Assembly (NCBI GenBank): GCA_030267565.1
Contig: BRXU01000001.1
Location: forward strand, 4,774,001-4,838,000
Reading direction: 5' to 3'
DNA: 64,000 nucleotides
From: Pleodorina starrii
Taxonomy: Eukaryota > Chlorophyta > Chlorophyceae > Chlamydomonadales > Volvocaceae
Shown here: positions 31,132-42,667 of the stretch, one piece after another
Numbering within the stretch: position 1 is the first letter of the stretch
How the letters are laid out: every line of letters begins with the position of its first letter
Position numbers and translations under genes: made by a program
Notes under the pieces: generated by a model
Databases searched by the model: none
Told to the model about the DNA's origin: nothing
What the model saw: only the letters and a program-made list of their open reading frames with translations

Positions 31132-31627
31132 TCCGAGAGGCTGCGCGCCGTGCGCTAAGTCTGCGAAGCAACGGCTGACGTTCCGGTCAAAGCTGGGGTC
31201 ACGGAATCCGACACCGTCTCGTCTTGGCTGTCATTAATCCTGGACTTTGGTGCACACAAATTCTCTCGAGAATACTCCGAACAGTCATAAGTGCTGTTAA
31301 CTTTAAGTGGAGGTGTTTGTGGGCACTTAATTCTTTTGCGATTTGTGTGTTTTGTGGCGTATTGAAGCCCTGGTGTTAATAAAAGTTTATCTATATCAAG
31401 TGGCATCCCTTCTGGGGCCGGCAGAACAGAGGAAGGCAGGAAGCGCAAGACAGTCATCGCCGCCCTCTGAGCCAACCGCTGCTGGAGCCGGACGGACGCT
31501 TCAACGCAGGTTGCCTTGATTGCCGTATAACGTACCGCATAAACATACCACCAGCCCATTAAACCTGGCCAGCTTTTGCGTGACTGAGGCTGGCCGTCGA
31601 CCTGCACGATGGACTAGCACGTTGGAC
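31132..31627. promoter_or_regulatory. Divergent promoter region, TFIIS-like (-) / telobox protein (+)
   Basis: About 500 bp separate the two start codons. It must hold both promoters and leaders unless the TFIIS-like gene extends upstream. An AT-rich stretch at 31,370-31,405 is the only TATA-like region seen. A minus-strand open frame (31,607-31,155) runs through most of it and could encode a missed N-terminal exon. Confidence 0.5.
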
Positions 31628-34600
31628 ATGGCGGAGCGCTTTGTGCCACCGAATGCGGACGGCCACAAACTTGCACCCGAATATGAATCTACCGCTGTGC
31701 ACGCCTTGGGCAGCCTGCCCTCAACCGGTCCAAAGCGGCCCTACGACGGGGCGCAGCATGACGACTTCCAGGTCGCGGGTGAGCCGCTCTTGGACGGTGG
31801 CGACAGCGACAGCCATTTGGGTCGTGGCAAACGTCGTTACACACCAAGCAGGACCGCCGCCGTGTCCGGCCAGGACGCCGCGCCGTCGCCGCCGTCCCCC
31901 AATGCCGCTCGAGGAATGGCGGGCAGCCTCGACGGCAGCGCATGCCCCAGCCACAATACGTCCGGTCCGCTCCAGCTGGCGCTGCCCGGCGCTGCATCAG
32001 CAGACACGGGACCCAGCCTCATGTCCTCCCAGGGACCCCAGAGCTTCGGCGCCGCGCCGGGCTTCATTGGCTGCCCCGCCAGCGCTGCCGCTGTGGCTGC
32101 CCCGCCCGCAAACGGCCCCCCGCTCACCCTCCTACCGCCACTTCTGCAGCCACAAGCTGCTCCGGCACCGCAACAGCAGCCGCAACCGCAGCTCTCACCA
32201 TTGCTGCCCAGCAACCTGTTGGGCCTGAACGCGCCGCCGGCCGCCGCCAACCCCTCTGCCCCCACACTGGCCGGCCCACCTTGGCCCGGGCTACAGCAGC
32301 AGCAGCCTCAATTCGCGCCTCATCTGCTGCTGGTGGCACAATCGCCGGCTCTACAGCCGCATGCGTTACAGCTAGGAGGAGCTGCGATGCAGAAGCAACA
32401 GCTGCAGCAGCAGCCCCAAGAGCAGCTGCAGCAGCTGCAGCATGGGCAGCAGTACCATGACCCGGACCAGCCCGACCCTGACGACTCAGGGCAGGATTCG
32501 GATGACGAGCTTGCCTCGGATTCGGAGCCAGATCAAGATCCGCAGGAGGGATACCACCACCACCACCAGCAGCAGCAGCCTCCTCAGCAGCAAGTGCCCT
32601 TGGGCGGCGGCGCCGCAGCACAGACACCGTCGCAGGTCGCTCCAGGGACGCCCCCGGCGCAACATCCCACCGCCTTCACGGGCTCCACGCCCGGCGCCGC
32701 TGCCGGCAGCGGCGGCGCGGGCATGGTGGTGCCGGCGTCATTCGGTTGGGCCGAGCCGGTACGGCAGCTGTATGCCGTACTGGACTCGATGGCTCTTCAT
32801 GAGGCGATGGGCTCCGGGCGGTTCACGACCCTGCGGGTGCACTGGGTGAATCGGCCGCCGGCGCTGGCGCAACACGGCCTGGAGGTGCGGCTTCGGGGTG
32901 CTTCGGGTGGGGGGTTGGGCGGGGCAGGGGCAGGGGCCTGGTTCGGCTTCTGATCGGTTTTTGGCGGGTGCGTGTCCTCCGTGAGCTTGCTGACTGAGGT
33001 GAGGTGACCCGCTGCGTGGGAAGCGGCAGCGTAGCGCTGGCTCAGTGGCCTTGGTGCTCTCATGGCCAGGAGGCGAGGTGCCGACGTAGAGATGTGGAGG
33101 CCAGCATGCGATCCCCGGCTTCCAACACAGCAACGAACACCAACTACCAACCACCAACTCCCAACTGCTGCAGCAGGTGCTGACCGTGCCCCAGGACTGC
33201 ACGGTGGGGTTCCTGAAGCGCGCCATCTGCATGGCCTCCGGATGCGCGCTGTGGCCCCAGACCCTGCGACCCATGGGTCAGGGATCCCGCCAAGCCACCA
33301 CCACGGCTCACGCGCCGCCTACATCGGGGCTGCATCCGGAGGACTTGGTAGCCTCGTCAAGCGCCGCAAGGCTGTCTGTGTCACCGGTCGGATCCGGATC
33401 TGGAGCCGGAGCCGGATCCGGATACGGAGGAGGGCCGCCGAGCAGTACCTCGGCTTATCCCGCTGCGACGGCGGTGACGGGGTTGACGCCGTTCGGTATC
33501 TGCACCCATGCACCCGTACTTGTGCAGCCACCAGCGGCGGTGGCGGTGCCGACGGTCGGTCGCGTGGTCGCGACTGGCGCCGCTGCCTGCTGTATGCAGG
33601 CAGCAGCGCCAACGGCGACGGCGGCAGCACCGACGGCGGCGACAGCGACAGTAGCGAGTGGTGAAGGGCTAGCCGCCGCCGCCGCCCCCGCTGGGATTTC
33701 TGCCACTGGGGATGGCTCCCGAGTCGCGGCGGACAACAACTCGAGCGGTGTTGCTGGACTGCCTTCCGGTCTACAAGCCCAGCTGTTGTGCGCGTTTGCA
33801 GCAGCAGCAGCCGCGGCCGGCGGCGTCGGCGTAGGCGGCCAGACCGGTGGCGCCGGTGGCGACGGCAGCCGCGGCGGCGGTGGCGATGGCACTGTTGGCG
33901 GCTGCTCTGCTGCTGCTGCGGCGGCGGCGGCGGGCGATGGCCTGGTGCTGGCGGAGGCGGGCATCCTCCCGGATTCGCACGTGGCAATGGTGAGAGGTGA
34001 TGAAGGGATGTGGAGTTAAGGGTCCAGGGTACGCATGGAGGGCGGGCACACCGAGAGTGCGTAAAGGTGAAAGGGGTAGCAGGCGGATGCGCGGGAGGGG
34101 TTTGGGGGTTGATGCGCGGGCCCGTGCTGAGGGCTGTGACGCTGTCGCTAGCACCTGGGCACCTGGGCGGCCGGGAAGAGACCGTTGAGTACGGTAATGT
34201 GGGGCGCAATTGAGCCGTGTGCTGCTGCAGTGCCCGCTGAACGTCTGAAGGCTTCGAGCGGTGTCTGGTCCGCTGTGTCCGCTGCGTCCGCTGTGTCCGC
34301 GTCCTCTGCCCCCTCCCCCCGGAACTCCCTGCTGCTGCTGTTGTTGGTCGGTGGTCGCAGGAGGCGGATCTGCAGCTGCCGCCCCCCCACCAGCAGCTGC
34401 TCCTGGTGGGCTGGGGTTGAGGTTGGGGTGTCGGTCCGGGGCGGGCGGGCGGGCGGGCTGTAGCCGTGTCGATCGGTGTTTACGCGTCCTCACCCGTCCT
34501 CACCCGTATTTACCCTTGCTGCTCAGATTCACTGCCCATGTGTGTGCTCATGTGTTCGCTCAGCGGTGCCCCGCGGTGCTCAATTGTGCCCAGCGGTGTG

Positions 34601-37340
34601 TCCGCCCATGTGCGCCCAGCCTTGTCCAGCCGTGGCTTCGCCCGAGCGGTTCTGTTACCGTGCATAACCCGTCACAGCTACCTGTTGACGCCCCCTGTCC
34701 GCTCTGTATCATGGGCCCCTCATCTCAGGCGCTGCTGCACTCCCAGGCCCAGGCGCGGGCTGCTGCACTGGGCACCGCCACAGCGGCCTCTACCGCGCTC
34801 CCGGGACCCTCAGACGCGCCCCCAGGGACCTCCTGCGCCGCCGCCGCCGCCGCCACCGCCACCAGCCTCCCAGCTGCATCTGCTGCCCGTGCGGGTAACT
34901 CAGCCGCCGAGTCTGCGGGGGGCGATGACGAATGCGGCGATGACGACAATGCCGGTGGCGCGGGTGGTTCTCGCCGGGAGGGCGGCGGCGGCGGTGGCGG
35001 CGGCGGTGGCTGCTCTCCCGGCGGCAAGCCCCGGGGTGCTCCAGGGGGGCCCCTCAAGGAGCGCTTTACGCTGCAGGTGAGGGCGCGGATGAGGGTGAGG
35101 GTGCGGCAGTGGGCTGGGTGGCCCCAGTCTTGCCCTCGCCCGCCCGCCCGACCGCCTGGTGAAGCGCCCCTCGTTGCCAAACTCCCCACGAGGCCGTGCT
35201 TCGGCACAACTGTTACGTGGAGACGTGCAGGGAGGATCAAACCTAACCCAGCCGCCCACTGCTTGTCCTCCCATGCCCTTCCCCTCCTCTTCCATCCCCT
35301 CCCCTCCTCTCCCCTCCCCTCAACTCCCCTGCCCTGCCCTCCCCTCCTCTCCCCTCCCCTCAACTCCCCTGCCCTGCCCTCCCCTCCTCTCCCCTCCCCT
35401 CCTGTCTCGCCCGCTGCTGCTGCTCCCCCGCATGCGATGTCCCCTCCCTCTCAGGAGATGGAGGCGCTGGTGAGCGGCATTGAGGAGTTTGGCCTCAAGT
35501 GGGCTCTCATCAAGAAGCGCCGACCGGAGCTGGGGAACAAAAACCATGTGCGTGGCGGGGAAGGGGGCGAGGCGGGGGTCGGGGCGTGGAGCGGCTGGGT
35601 GGGGGGGAAGGTTCGATGGCGCGATGGCGTACCTCAAAGGCGGCGGACTCCCAACCAATACCCTCCCTCTCGGTCCCCCAGGGCGACCTGAAGGACAAGT
35701 GGCGCAACTGGCAGCGCAACGTGGCCGCCTCCTGGGCAACCTCGCGCGTGTCCCTGCCCGATCCGCTGAGGCAGCGGATTAATGCGCTGGTGGCGGCCGC
35801 CCAGCGAGGCGAGCTGCCCACTTTCGTTACCCTCGCCGCACAGCAGCTGCTGCAGCAGCTTCTGCAGCAGCGGACCCCGGGAGGCGCGCAGCAGCAGCTG
35901 CCACAGCCGCTGCTGACACAGCAGGCCCTGCAGCAGCTGCAGCCGCATTTGCAGCTGTCATTGCAGGACGCGGCGGGCCGGCCTGCCGGGTCCACCGTCG
36001 GGACTCTTACCACCCCTCCCGCCGCAAGGGCTTCGGCGCTGCACGGGGCGGCTCTTGCCACAAACCGGCTGGAGCAGAGGTACGGGCAGCCGCCGCAGCA
36101 GACTCTACAGCAGCAAGCCAGCAGGCCAGGTGTGCAAAGTCAGCATCAGGAGCCGCAGCTGGAAGGTACTACTGCGGGAGGGGGGTCTGGGCAGCGCCTA
36201 GGCATTGGCATGCAGCACGAGCCCGGAGGGCAGCCGCTGCCTCCGCAGCTGCTGCTGCCGCCTCCGCTGCCTCCACCGCAGCCGCCGCCGCAGCAAGCGC
36301 TGTTGCAGCAGCATGTTGTGTTGGACGCCCAGCAGTTGCAGCTGCAGGCGGTTCAAGCGGCCCAAGCCGCAAAGGCCGCGCAGGAGGCTCAGGCACACGC
36401 GCAGGCGCAGTTGGCGGCGGCGGCGGCGGCCGTGGCGGCAGCGGCGGCGGCAGCGGGGCAGGCGGACGGCGGCGGCGTCAGCATGCGGTTGCTGGCGGGT
36501 CTGCAGCTGGGCGCACACCTGCACCTGCACGGGGCCCCGGCTGCCGCTGCGCTACCGCTACCGCTGTCTCTGGCGTTGCAATCCCCTGGCGGAGCTCCCG
36601 GTCTGATGCTGCCGGCGCCGGCGGCGGCGGCGGCGGCGACGATGGTGGGCCCAGCGCCCCCCGGCCCGCTGCCAGGTGTGGTGCCTGCGGCGACTCTGGT
36701 CGGATCCGTGCCCACGACCGCGGTAGGGGCTGGCCAGTCGCATCCCAACCAGCAGCAGCACCAGCAGCACCACGGCATGGCGTTGAATCTGGCAGGTGCC
36801 GTGGATAACGACGTGACCCGCGGGTCGGTGGTGGCGGTTGCCTCACCCGCTGCCCTCGCGCCGCAGCTGGGGATGGGGATGGGGATGGCCCCTCTGGGCG
36901 AAGGTTTTGGGGCCGGTTCGGGTCCGGCTGCTGGCATGCACGTCCCGCAGCCTGTCTTGCCGGTTATGACCCACGGGTCTGCGCTCTTGGCAATGGCGGC
37001 TATGGATCCCACCGCCGGCCAGCAGCAGCAGGCGCAGCAGCAGCAACAGGCTGCGCCTGTGGTAGCGGCGTCGCTGGTACCTCTGGCGGCGATGGGGCCT
37101 GCGCCGCTGGGGGGGCTTCTGGACCCGATGCAGCAGCAGCAGCAACAACAACAGCCGGCAGTGGTACCGGTAGTGGCTGCGGCGGGTGCGGGTGCGCACC
37201 CATTCCTGATGCAGCCGCTGCAGCCGCTGCAGCCCAACCTTCAGCTGCCACAGTCAGTCCCGGGCGCAGCCCTACTTGTTGCGGGGCCACAACTGCAGCT
37301 GCAGCCGCAATTGCAACCGCAAGTCCCACCGCAACTGTAG
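31628..37340 (+). CDS. TRF-like protein with split ubiquitin-like domain and telobox Myb domain (6 exons, 1,421 aa)
   Basis: This is probably a nuclear DNA-binding protein of the plant telomere-repeat-binding (TRFL) type. Exons: 31628-32884, 33177-33989, 34361-34405, 34678-35076, 35455-35547, 35682-37340; all phases agree. The start is the first ATG in frame. Residues 1-395 are Pro/Gln/Ala-rich with an acidic patch. Residues about 398-441 (RFTTLRVHWV, then LTVPQDCTVGFLKRAI) match the first half of the ubiquitin-like domain of TRFL proteins. About 240 low-complexity residues then separate it from LVLAEAGILPDSHVAM (to 690), which resembles its second half. Residues about 830-885 form the Myb domain: ERFTLQEMEALVSGIEEFG, then KWALIKKRRPE, then the telobox DLKDKWRN. 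The last 500 residues are Gln/Ala/Pro-rich. Myb and telobox are clear; telomere binding is inferred from the family. Confidence 0.82.
35281..35420. repeat. Tandem CCCCTCCTCT pyrimidine repeats in the telobox gene intron 4
   Basis: A pyrimidine stretch contains two copies of a roughly 45-bp block (CTCAACTCCCCTGCCCTGCC repeated) before the 3' splice site at 35,454. Confidence 0.75.
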
Positions 37341-39711
37341 AAGGTTCAGACTCGGATGCAGCCGGCGCCATTGCAGCTGCTCCCGTGGATCCAGATCAGT
37401 GTATGGAAGGCAGGCGCGCAGATCGGGCGGCCGAGTGATGGCGCCCAGATCGGGCGGCCGCCGTTGACACTTGCAGCGAAGTGGAGTGCAAGCGGTAACA
37501 CCAACACGTCACTTCAGAAGTAGAAAAGAGTATACGGGCGGCATCCGGCATTTGGGCAACCTTGGCTATGGACTGCTATTTGGAAATGGGTTGCTGAGCC
37601 TCAGCTGCACCCCACGTGGGGAAGAGACGGGGCGTGAGCGCTGTGGGCCTTCGGGGATTTGGGGAGCTTGTTGGGGTTTTTGGGGGCAGGGCTGATTGAG
37701 TTGCCTGGCCACCGGTGAAAAAGAAGGATGGGTGGTCGAGGGAGGGGCCTGTGGGAGGGGTTAGGTATGGCGGGCTGGCGCGCCCGGTCATGTACGGTAG
37801 CAGTTGACGGTTAGGGCGTCTGGAGCTGGGTGCCCGGGTGCCCGTTCGGATATAAAAACATAAGCGCCCGCAAGTGCCCCTACTCCCAAGGAATGCTTTG
37901 AACCCCGTCCCGTTATATGTATGGGTATGGTTTAACGGTGCATTAGGAAGGCTCAGAGGACCAAACCGTTGAAAGGCCCACACATTGCGGGACTCTCGAC
38001 ATCTCGTGTAGATGGACTTAGGATTTATGCTTAAGCTTATTCAGATTCAGATTCAGATCAGATATACAGATCTTATCTCTGTTGTGCACTGTCGCTCTGC
38101 GGTCATGTGCTTTTATTGTGCCGGTAGTACGACATGAACCGGGTTAGCGTGGGGCCCACCACCCGCCCGGAGGATTTTGCCGATATGTTGGCTTCACGCG
38201 CGGCCCGGACAGGTCGTTGCGTTGCTTGATGACCCATGGGTCGATTGTCCCCGGACACGTGTCCTGGCCGCCGCATTCGGTTGGGTTGGGATGCTGCCGA
38301 TGCTGCGCTGCGAATGGAGACGCGAATGGAGACCCCAAGAGTGATACAGTACCGGCATCCTGGCTGCGCGGATGTGCGGATGTGCAGGCCCCGAACAAAA
38401 CAGCGTGCTCCCCTTCAATCTGTGCTGCTGCTGTTGCTGTTGTGAGAGGTTGAGGTGGTGCCGCTTTGAGGAGACAATAGCGGTTTGTGGTTGTTACATT
38501 GGGCAACCGATACGGTCGAGGGCAGCGCTAAAAGGAACGCTCCAGGGAGCGGCCTGCACGCACAATACTGGCGAGCGGCCTCCTGACCTCCCGACCGCTG
38601 CGACCGACGGCGACCGGTATGCCGGTACCGCATGCCGGTACCACCACCTTGCGTGGACCGTATTCGGCAATGTGTTGATGCAATGCTTTCAATCGGCGAC
38701 CGCGCAGAGCGACTAACGGCGCGTTGCGGAAACACACACATAAAAAAGACGCCCAGGGGCACTGGAAGCCGCTCTACCTGTACAACGACGTACGAGCCCC
38801 CGATTTGTCGTCCAACCATCAACAACAACATATGGAGCACATTGAAACTAATGCTAGATTTACATGACATGTTATCACTTTATCACTTTACAGGAAACGT
38901 GGTCAGTTCGCATGGGGTAACGGGTCCGTTACACGGTACGTGGCCAAAAGTCTAACGTGGCCCCAGGGGGGGGGGGTTGTAATTAATTGACCAAACGTCG
39001 ACCCCTCGCCCCGTCACAGCCAGTACAACCTCATTTTAGCATAGTTTTGATTTCCTTCAAAGACCAATCGTTCAGTTATGTCATAAATAACAAGCGCTCG
39101 GCGATCTCCATCGCGTTCCCACTGCGAACTTCTCGCCAAATTTACTACATGACGAAGGGCAACTCCGCACAAGCGCAGCGGCAGCAAAGCACTGCTCCTA
39201 TGCACTATGCTCAAGCCAGGCATGTGTCCGGAATCAAGGCTCCCAGGTGTCATGCTGATTATCGCGTTCGGGGAAGCATTCGCTGGGGCCTTGGCCTGGC
39301 GGCCATCACTCAACACCATCACCGAATTGACTTTCAAATCTGCAACATAGCGCGCGAGCTCGAAGAGTGCTATATCACGCACGGCCTTGATGTCCTTTGC
39401 TAGTTTAATGCAATTCCGTGCTACGCGTAATTGCTCAGAGAATTGCGTGGTCATGTCCATTTGTGAATCGCTGCCTAAGTGACCAAAGCTGCTGGGGCAC
39501 ATATAACGAATTGATACAAGGCCGAGCAGTTATGTGAATACCTTCTATGTGCGCGGGAACAGCGCTGGAGCATGCCGTACTATTTTCCGAAATAGTACGA
39601 CCTACAAGCGCACCGGTCCCTCACCACGGTCGGCAGGCACTCCCGAATGCGTTTCTCTGCCGGCTAGTTAGAATGCAAGGATTACAAGGGGAACCGAGGG
39701 TCACATCGGTT
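37341..39711. other. Gene-poor, AT-richer region downstream of the telobox gene
   Basis: GC falls compared with the flanking genes. The first part is probably 3' untranslated sequence of the telobox gene. At about 38,039-38,060 there is a short ATTCAG repeat. Apart from the minus-strand frame at 39,014-39,502 (own entry), no coding region is supported. Confidence 0.5.
39014..39502 (-). CDS. Orphan open reading frame, 162 aa, function unknown
   Basis: This uninterrupted frame starts MCPSSFGHLG and contains MDMTTQFSEQLRVARN and a helix-like stretch IKAVRDIALFELARYVADLK. It stands out because the surrounding DNA is AT-rich and full of stops, and because the residue mix is balanced rather than Ala/Gly/Pro-rich. 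No family was recognised. It has no visible partner exons. It lies about 200 bp from the tail of a LINE remnant, so a transposon-derived frame is plausible. It could equally be a chance frame. Confidence 0.3.
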   Translation of the reverse strand: MCPSSFGHLGSDSQMDMTTQFSEQLRVARNCIKLAKDIKAVRDIALFELARYVADLKVNSVMVLSDGRQAKAPANASPNAIISMTPGSLDSGHMPGLSIVHRSSALLPLRLCGVALRHVVNLARSSQWERDGDRRALVIYDITERLVFEGNQNYAKMRLYWL

Positions 39712-40566
39712 GCTAGCCGTACATGCTAGACGGACTGTTCATCCTACCCCAGGGGCACCCACGGATGGGTGCCGAAAGCCAAGCCTCCACGGCCCACCAG
39801 CACCAAGCCCGCACATCACGCAAAGTGGGAACAAGCAGAAAAGAGAGCCCCAGAAGCACAGGGCCCGCAAGAGGTCTAGACGCACGAAGAACGAAACCAG
39901 ACAAACAAGAGAGCGTCCTCAGGACGCCTGCCACCGAGCCGAGAGACCGGCATTAATCGCGCCGACAAACCAGAAACGTTAGAGCAGCCACAAAGCAGAT
40001 CACGTCGCAACACCATGTCGCCGCCGCCGCCCCGACGAAGACAAGCACACACACGGCAAGCAAGGACAAAGCAAACAGAGGGCAGGACACAGGCGCCCGC
40101 GGAACACTCCCGCCGAAACCGTCAGGGGGAGCCGGGAGGGGAGACAGAGTCCGGAGGGCCGACAAACACAACACGGCCCGCCTGGCCGGCGAGGAAGGGG
40201 TGATCCGCCGGGACCGCCTCCCAACCAGCCGGCGCGGTCCCAAGGGCCGCGAACGACGCGACGCGGGCCCAGAAGTCGGCAACAACCGCCGCACCAACGC
40301 CGACCAACTGAGCCCGAGCAAGGGGGGCGGCGGGAGCACCCCCCCGGTACATGCGTTGACGGCCACGCTCCAGCGCTGCCAGGGCCGCCAAAGCCACAAC
40401 ATCCCACACGCAGGGACGGATCCCAGGGGGGGGCACCACGAGCCATAGCTGAAACCGCTGCACCACCGAGCCACCCGATGCCCCCAACACGGCGTCCAGC
40501 TCCTCGCGCAAGGTGCGGGCAACAAAACAGTCCCAAAACAGGTGCCGACGGACCCAACATCGCCCG
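39712..40566 (-). mobile_element. 5'-truncated non-LTR retrotransposon (LINE) with reverse transcriptase C-terminus
   Basis: Read on the minus strand, the element enters abruptly near 40,566 inside a coding frame. That frame has the zinc-binding tail of LINE reverse transcriptases (RHLFWDCFVARTLREELD), an Ala/Val/Arg-rich stretch, and a TGA at 40,122-40,124. About 400 bp of T/G-rich 3' tail follow and end near GGTAGGATGAACAG at 39,737-39,750. Loss of the 5' end is typical of target-primed reverse transcription. The endonuclease and catalytic polymerase domains are missing, so the copy is dead. Target-site duplications were not identified with certainty. Confidence 0.6.
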
Positions 40567-40707
40567 TAATGTAGTGTGACACTTCGGTACGGCAGAGCGT
40601 ATAACGATTTGACACTTCCAAGCGACCTCGCGAGGGCAGCGGCACTGAAGCTTATATGGAATTTGAATCTCTGTTGTGTGGGGGTGATGGCCCTGTTCGT
40701 GGCTGCC

Positions 40708-40975
40708 TGGCTGGCTGGCTGCCCGGCGGAGTGACGACCAACCTTGATGGCTGGATACGCTATCAACGCTAATTAATAGCCCTTAACACTCGTAATAATA
40801 TGTTAGAAACTTTAAATCAACAATGCATGTATCAGTATGAATGGCTGGCTGTCTGCCCGGCTGAGTGACAAGCAACCTTCGTGGCTGGATACGCTATCAA
40901 CGCTATTTTATAGCCCTGAATACTCGTAATACTATAATAGAATCTTAAAAGCAATAGTGCATGTATCAGTATGAA
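40708..40975. repeat. Two-copy tandem duplication, 134-bp unit
   Basis: 40,708-40,841 and 40,842-40,975 are diverged copies. They share GGCTGGATACGCTATCAACG and the closing ATGTATCAGTATGAA, which ends at 40,841 and 40,975. The unit is AT-rich and lies just upstream (element sense) of the LINE remnant. Confidence 0.85.
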
Positions 40976-41677
40976 AGATGTTCGAATGAGTCCGTGGTCC
41001 GAGCAGGTCGGAGGCTGCACTCGCTCCAACGCATCCGGAACTTCAGTTCATTCCATATTGTACCGTTGTCGTCAAGTATAACAATGTACATGGCGGCGCT
41101 TCATCTTTCTGACATCCAAATAATTGCAGTGCGAACATGTTCCCGCGACCATGTCACACTTCTGCTAGCTAGCCGGTCCGACGGCCTTGATGCATATAAC
41201 ATTACTAATACATAAAGTAACAAAAATGGCAAGGGATAAACTATGAGTGGCAAAGTGGTTGTTGGACTCCAAGCCGCAAATGAATACATTTTGTTTGCAT
41301 GCATGTTTGTGAAACATGAACGTTTTGAGACTGAGGTCGCCTTCCTTTGTAATTTCACGGTTAGCACGGACACGGCAATTCAGAGTGCGCGGGGGGAAGG
41401 GGGGTGTGGGGGGATGGGGGGCGGCAGCCTCCCGCCCCCCACCAGTAGGGGGGAAGGGGGTCTGGGGGAGGGGGGGCAGTAGCCCCCCTACCCCAGCCGG
41501 GCCCAACGCTGGGAAACTATTATGCATACGACGCATCGTTTTCAGTAATGCATTCATGCAACTCCATTCTCGCATCAAACTTGCCATCCCAGCACCAACT
41601 CCCCAACGACAACATCTACCAATCACACCGACCCACATTACGGGCGCCAGGGGCTAAGTTCTGCATAAAGTCAGCAT

Positions 41678-41960
41678 GGATCTTGACAAGGCGCTGCTGC
41701 TTCTCGACAAGACACAGTGGTCGGTCAGGCCGAGCTTCCGAGAGCCATGCCGACGCCGCGCAGGGCCGGCCGCGGTCGCAGCCGCTCGCCGACGCCGCAC
41801 AACTTTAGTCTAATCAATATGCAAACAATGAGCGCGATGAGACCGCCATCGAGGGCTTGGCGTACTCTGAGAACGAGCTCTCGCGCGAAGAGGCCGACCT
41901 CGGCGCGTCGGGTTCCATTATGGGCAACGACGCTCGCAGGCTTCGTCCTAAGGGTTTAAC
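41678..41960 (+). other. Isolated GC-rich, coding-like patch of unknown nature
   Basis: Within AT-rich DNA, 41,678 begins an ATG frame reading MDLDKALLLLDKTQWSV. A second frame in the same stretch reads RDETAIEGLAYSENELSREE followed by ADLGAS. The two cannot be joined without an intron whose ends are unclear. It may be a decayed gene or retrotransposon gag fragment; nothing in it was recognised. Confidence 0.25.
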
Positions 41961-42094
41961 ATCGTGCTGAAGTGATATGACATGGGCGCTTTGACGTTAC
42001 CGCCTCAAAACATAGTGTGCACGGACCTCGCGCCAACAGAGATAACGTCCCCAAAACAGCCCATGTAAATTGGGATCCGTTTGGGCCTGCCACT

Positions 42095-42099
42095 TTACA
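42095..42099 (-). terminator. Polyadenylation signal candidate (TGTAA on minus strand) for the NAD(P)H dehydrogenase
   Basis: TTACA on the plus strand reads TGTAA on the minus strand, 569 bases after the dehydrogenase stop codon. It is the nearest copy downstream that was found. Confidence 0.35.
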
Positions 42100-42667
42100 T
42101 GTAACCGTGAGATAACGTAACGTGTCATGTAAATTTGCTATAAACCAGCTTCTTCTTCTTGCGCAGAGTCTTCTCTCTATGCATGACGGCAGGGAGCAAG
42201 ACACACGCCGCAGTCTGGCCTTTAGCCGCCTCTTGCACCTGCCTGAGCGAAGGACCCTGTCCCTCCACTCCCCTTCCCCTCCCCTCCTAGGGCGCCAACA
42301 CACAGCCAACACCCACCGCGACCAGCTCCCACCCCCATCCACCCAAATACAGCCACCCGGTCAGCCTCCTCGAACAGAAAACAACTCGACTACTCCTACC
42401 GCCACTCCTCTCGCTCCTCTCGCGCCTACCTGGAACCCCTTCACTTGCGGCAGAATACACACCGGCCTCACCCGCTCCGGCCCTCGGCACCAGACTTCCC
42501 CCCCCCCCACGCCGCCGCGACTACTGCCGTACCGTATCGACCGATCCTGCTGCAGTACATATCCCGTACTCCCCACCGCCACACCCCCATATCCTCCCCT
42601 TCCCCCTCACTGCGTTTCTATTCGCATTCCTCCCCCTGCCCCTGGCCCTGGCCCTGCCCCTCCCCCC

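Noticed and set aside
36389..37237. 282-codon minus-strand Cys/Ala/Gly-rich frame opposite the telobox gene
   Set aside because: Antisense shadow of CAG and GCG repeats that code for Gln/Ala tracts on the plus strand.
40122..40766. 214-codon minus-strand frame as a host gene
   Set aside because: Its first part is outside the element, and the rest has the RHLFWDC tail of LINE reverse transcriptases, so it is transposon sequence.
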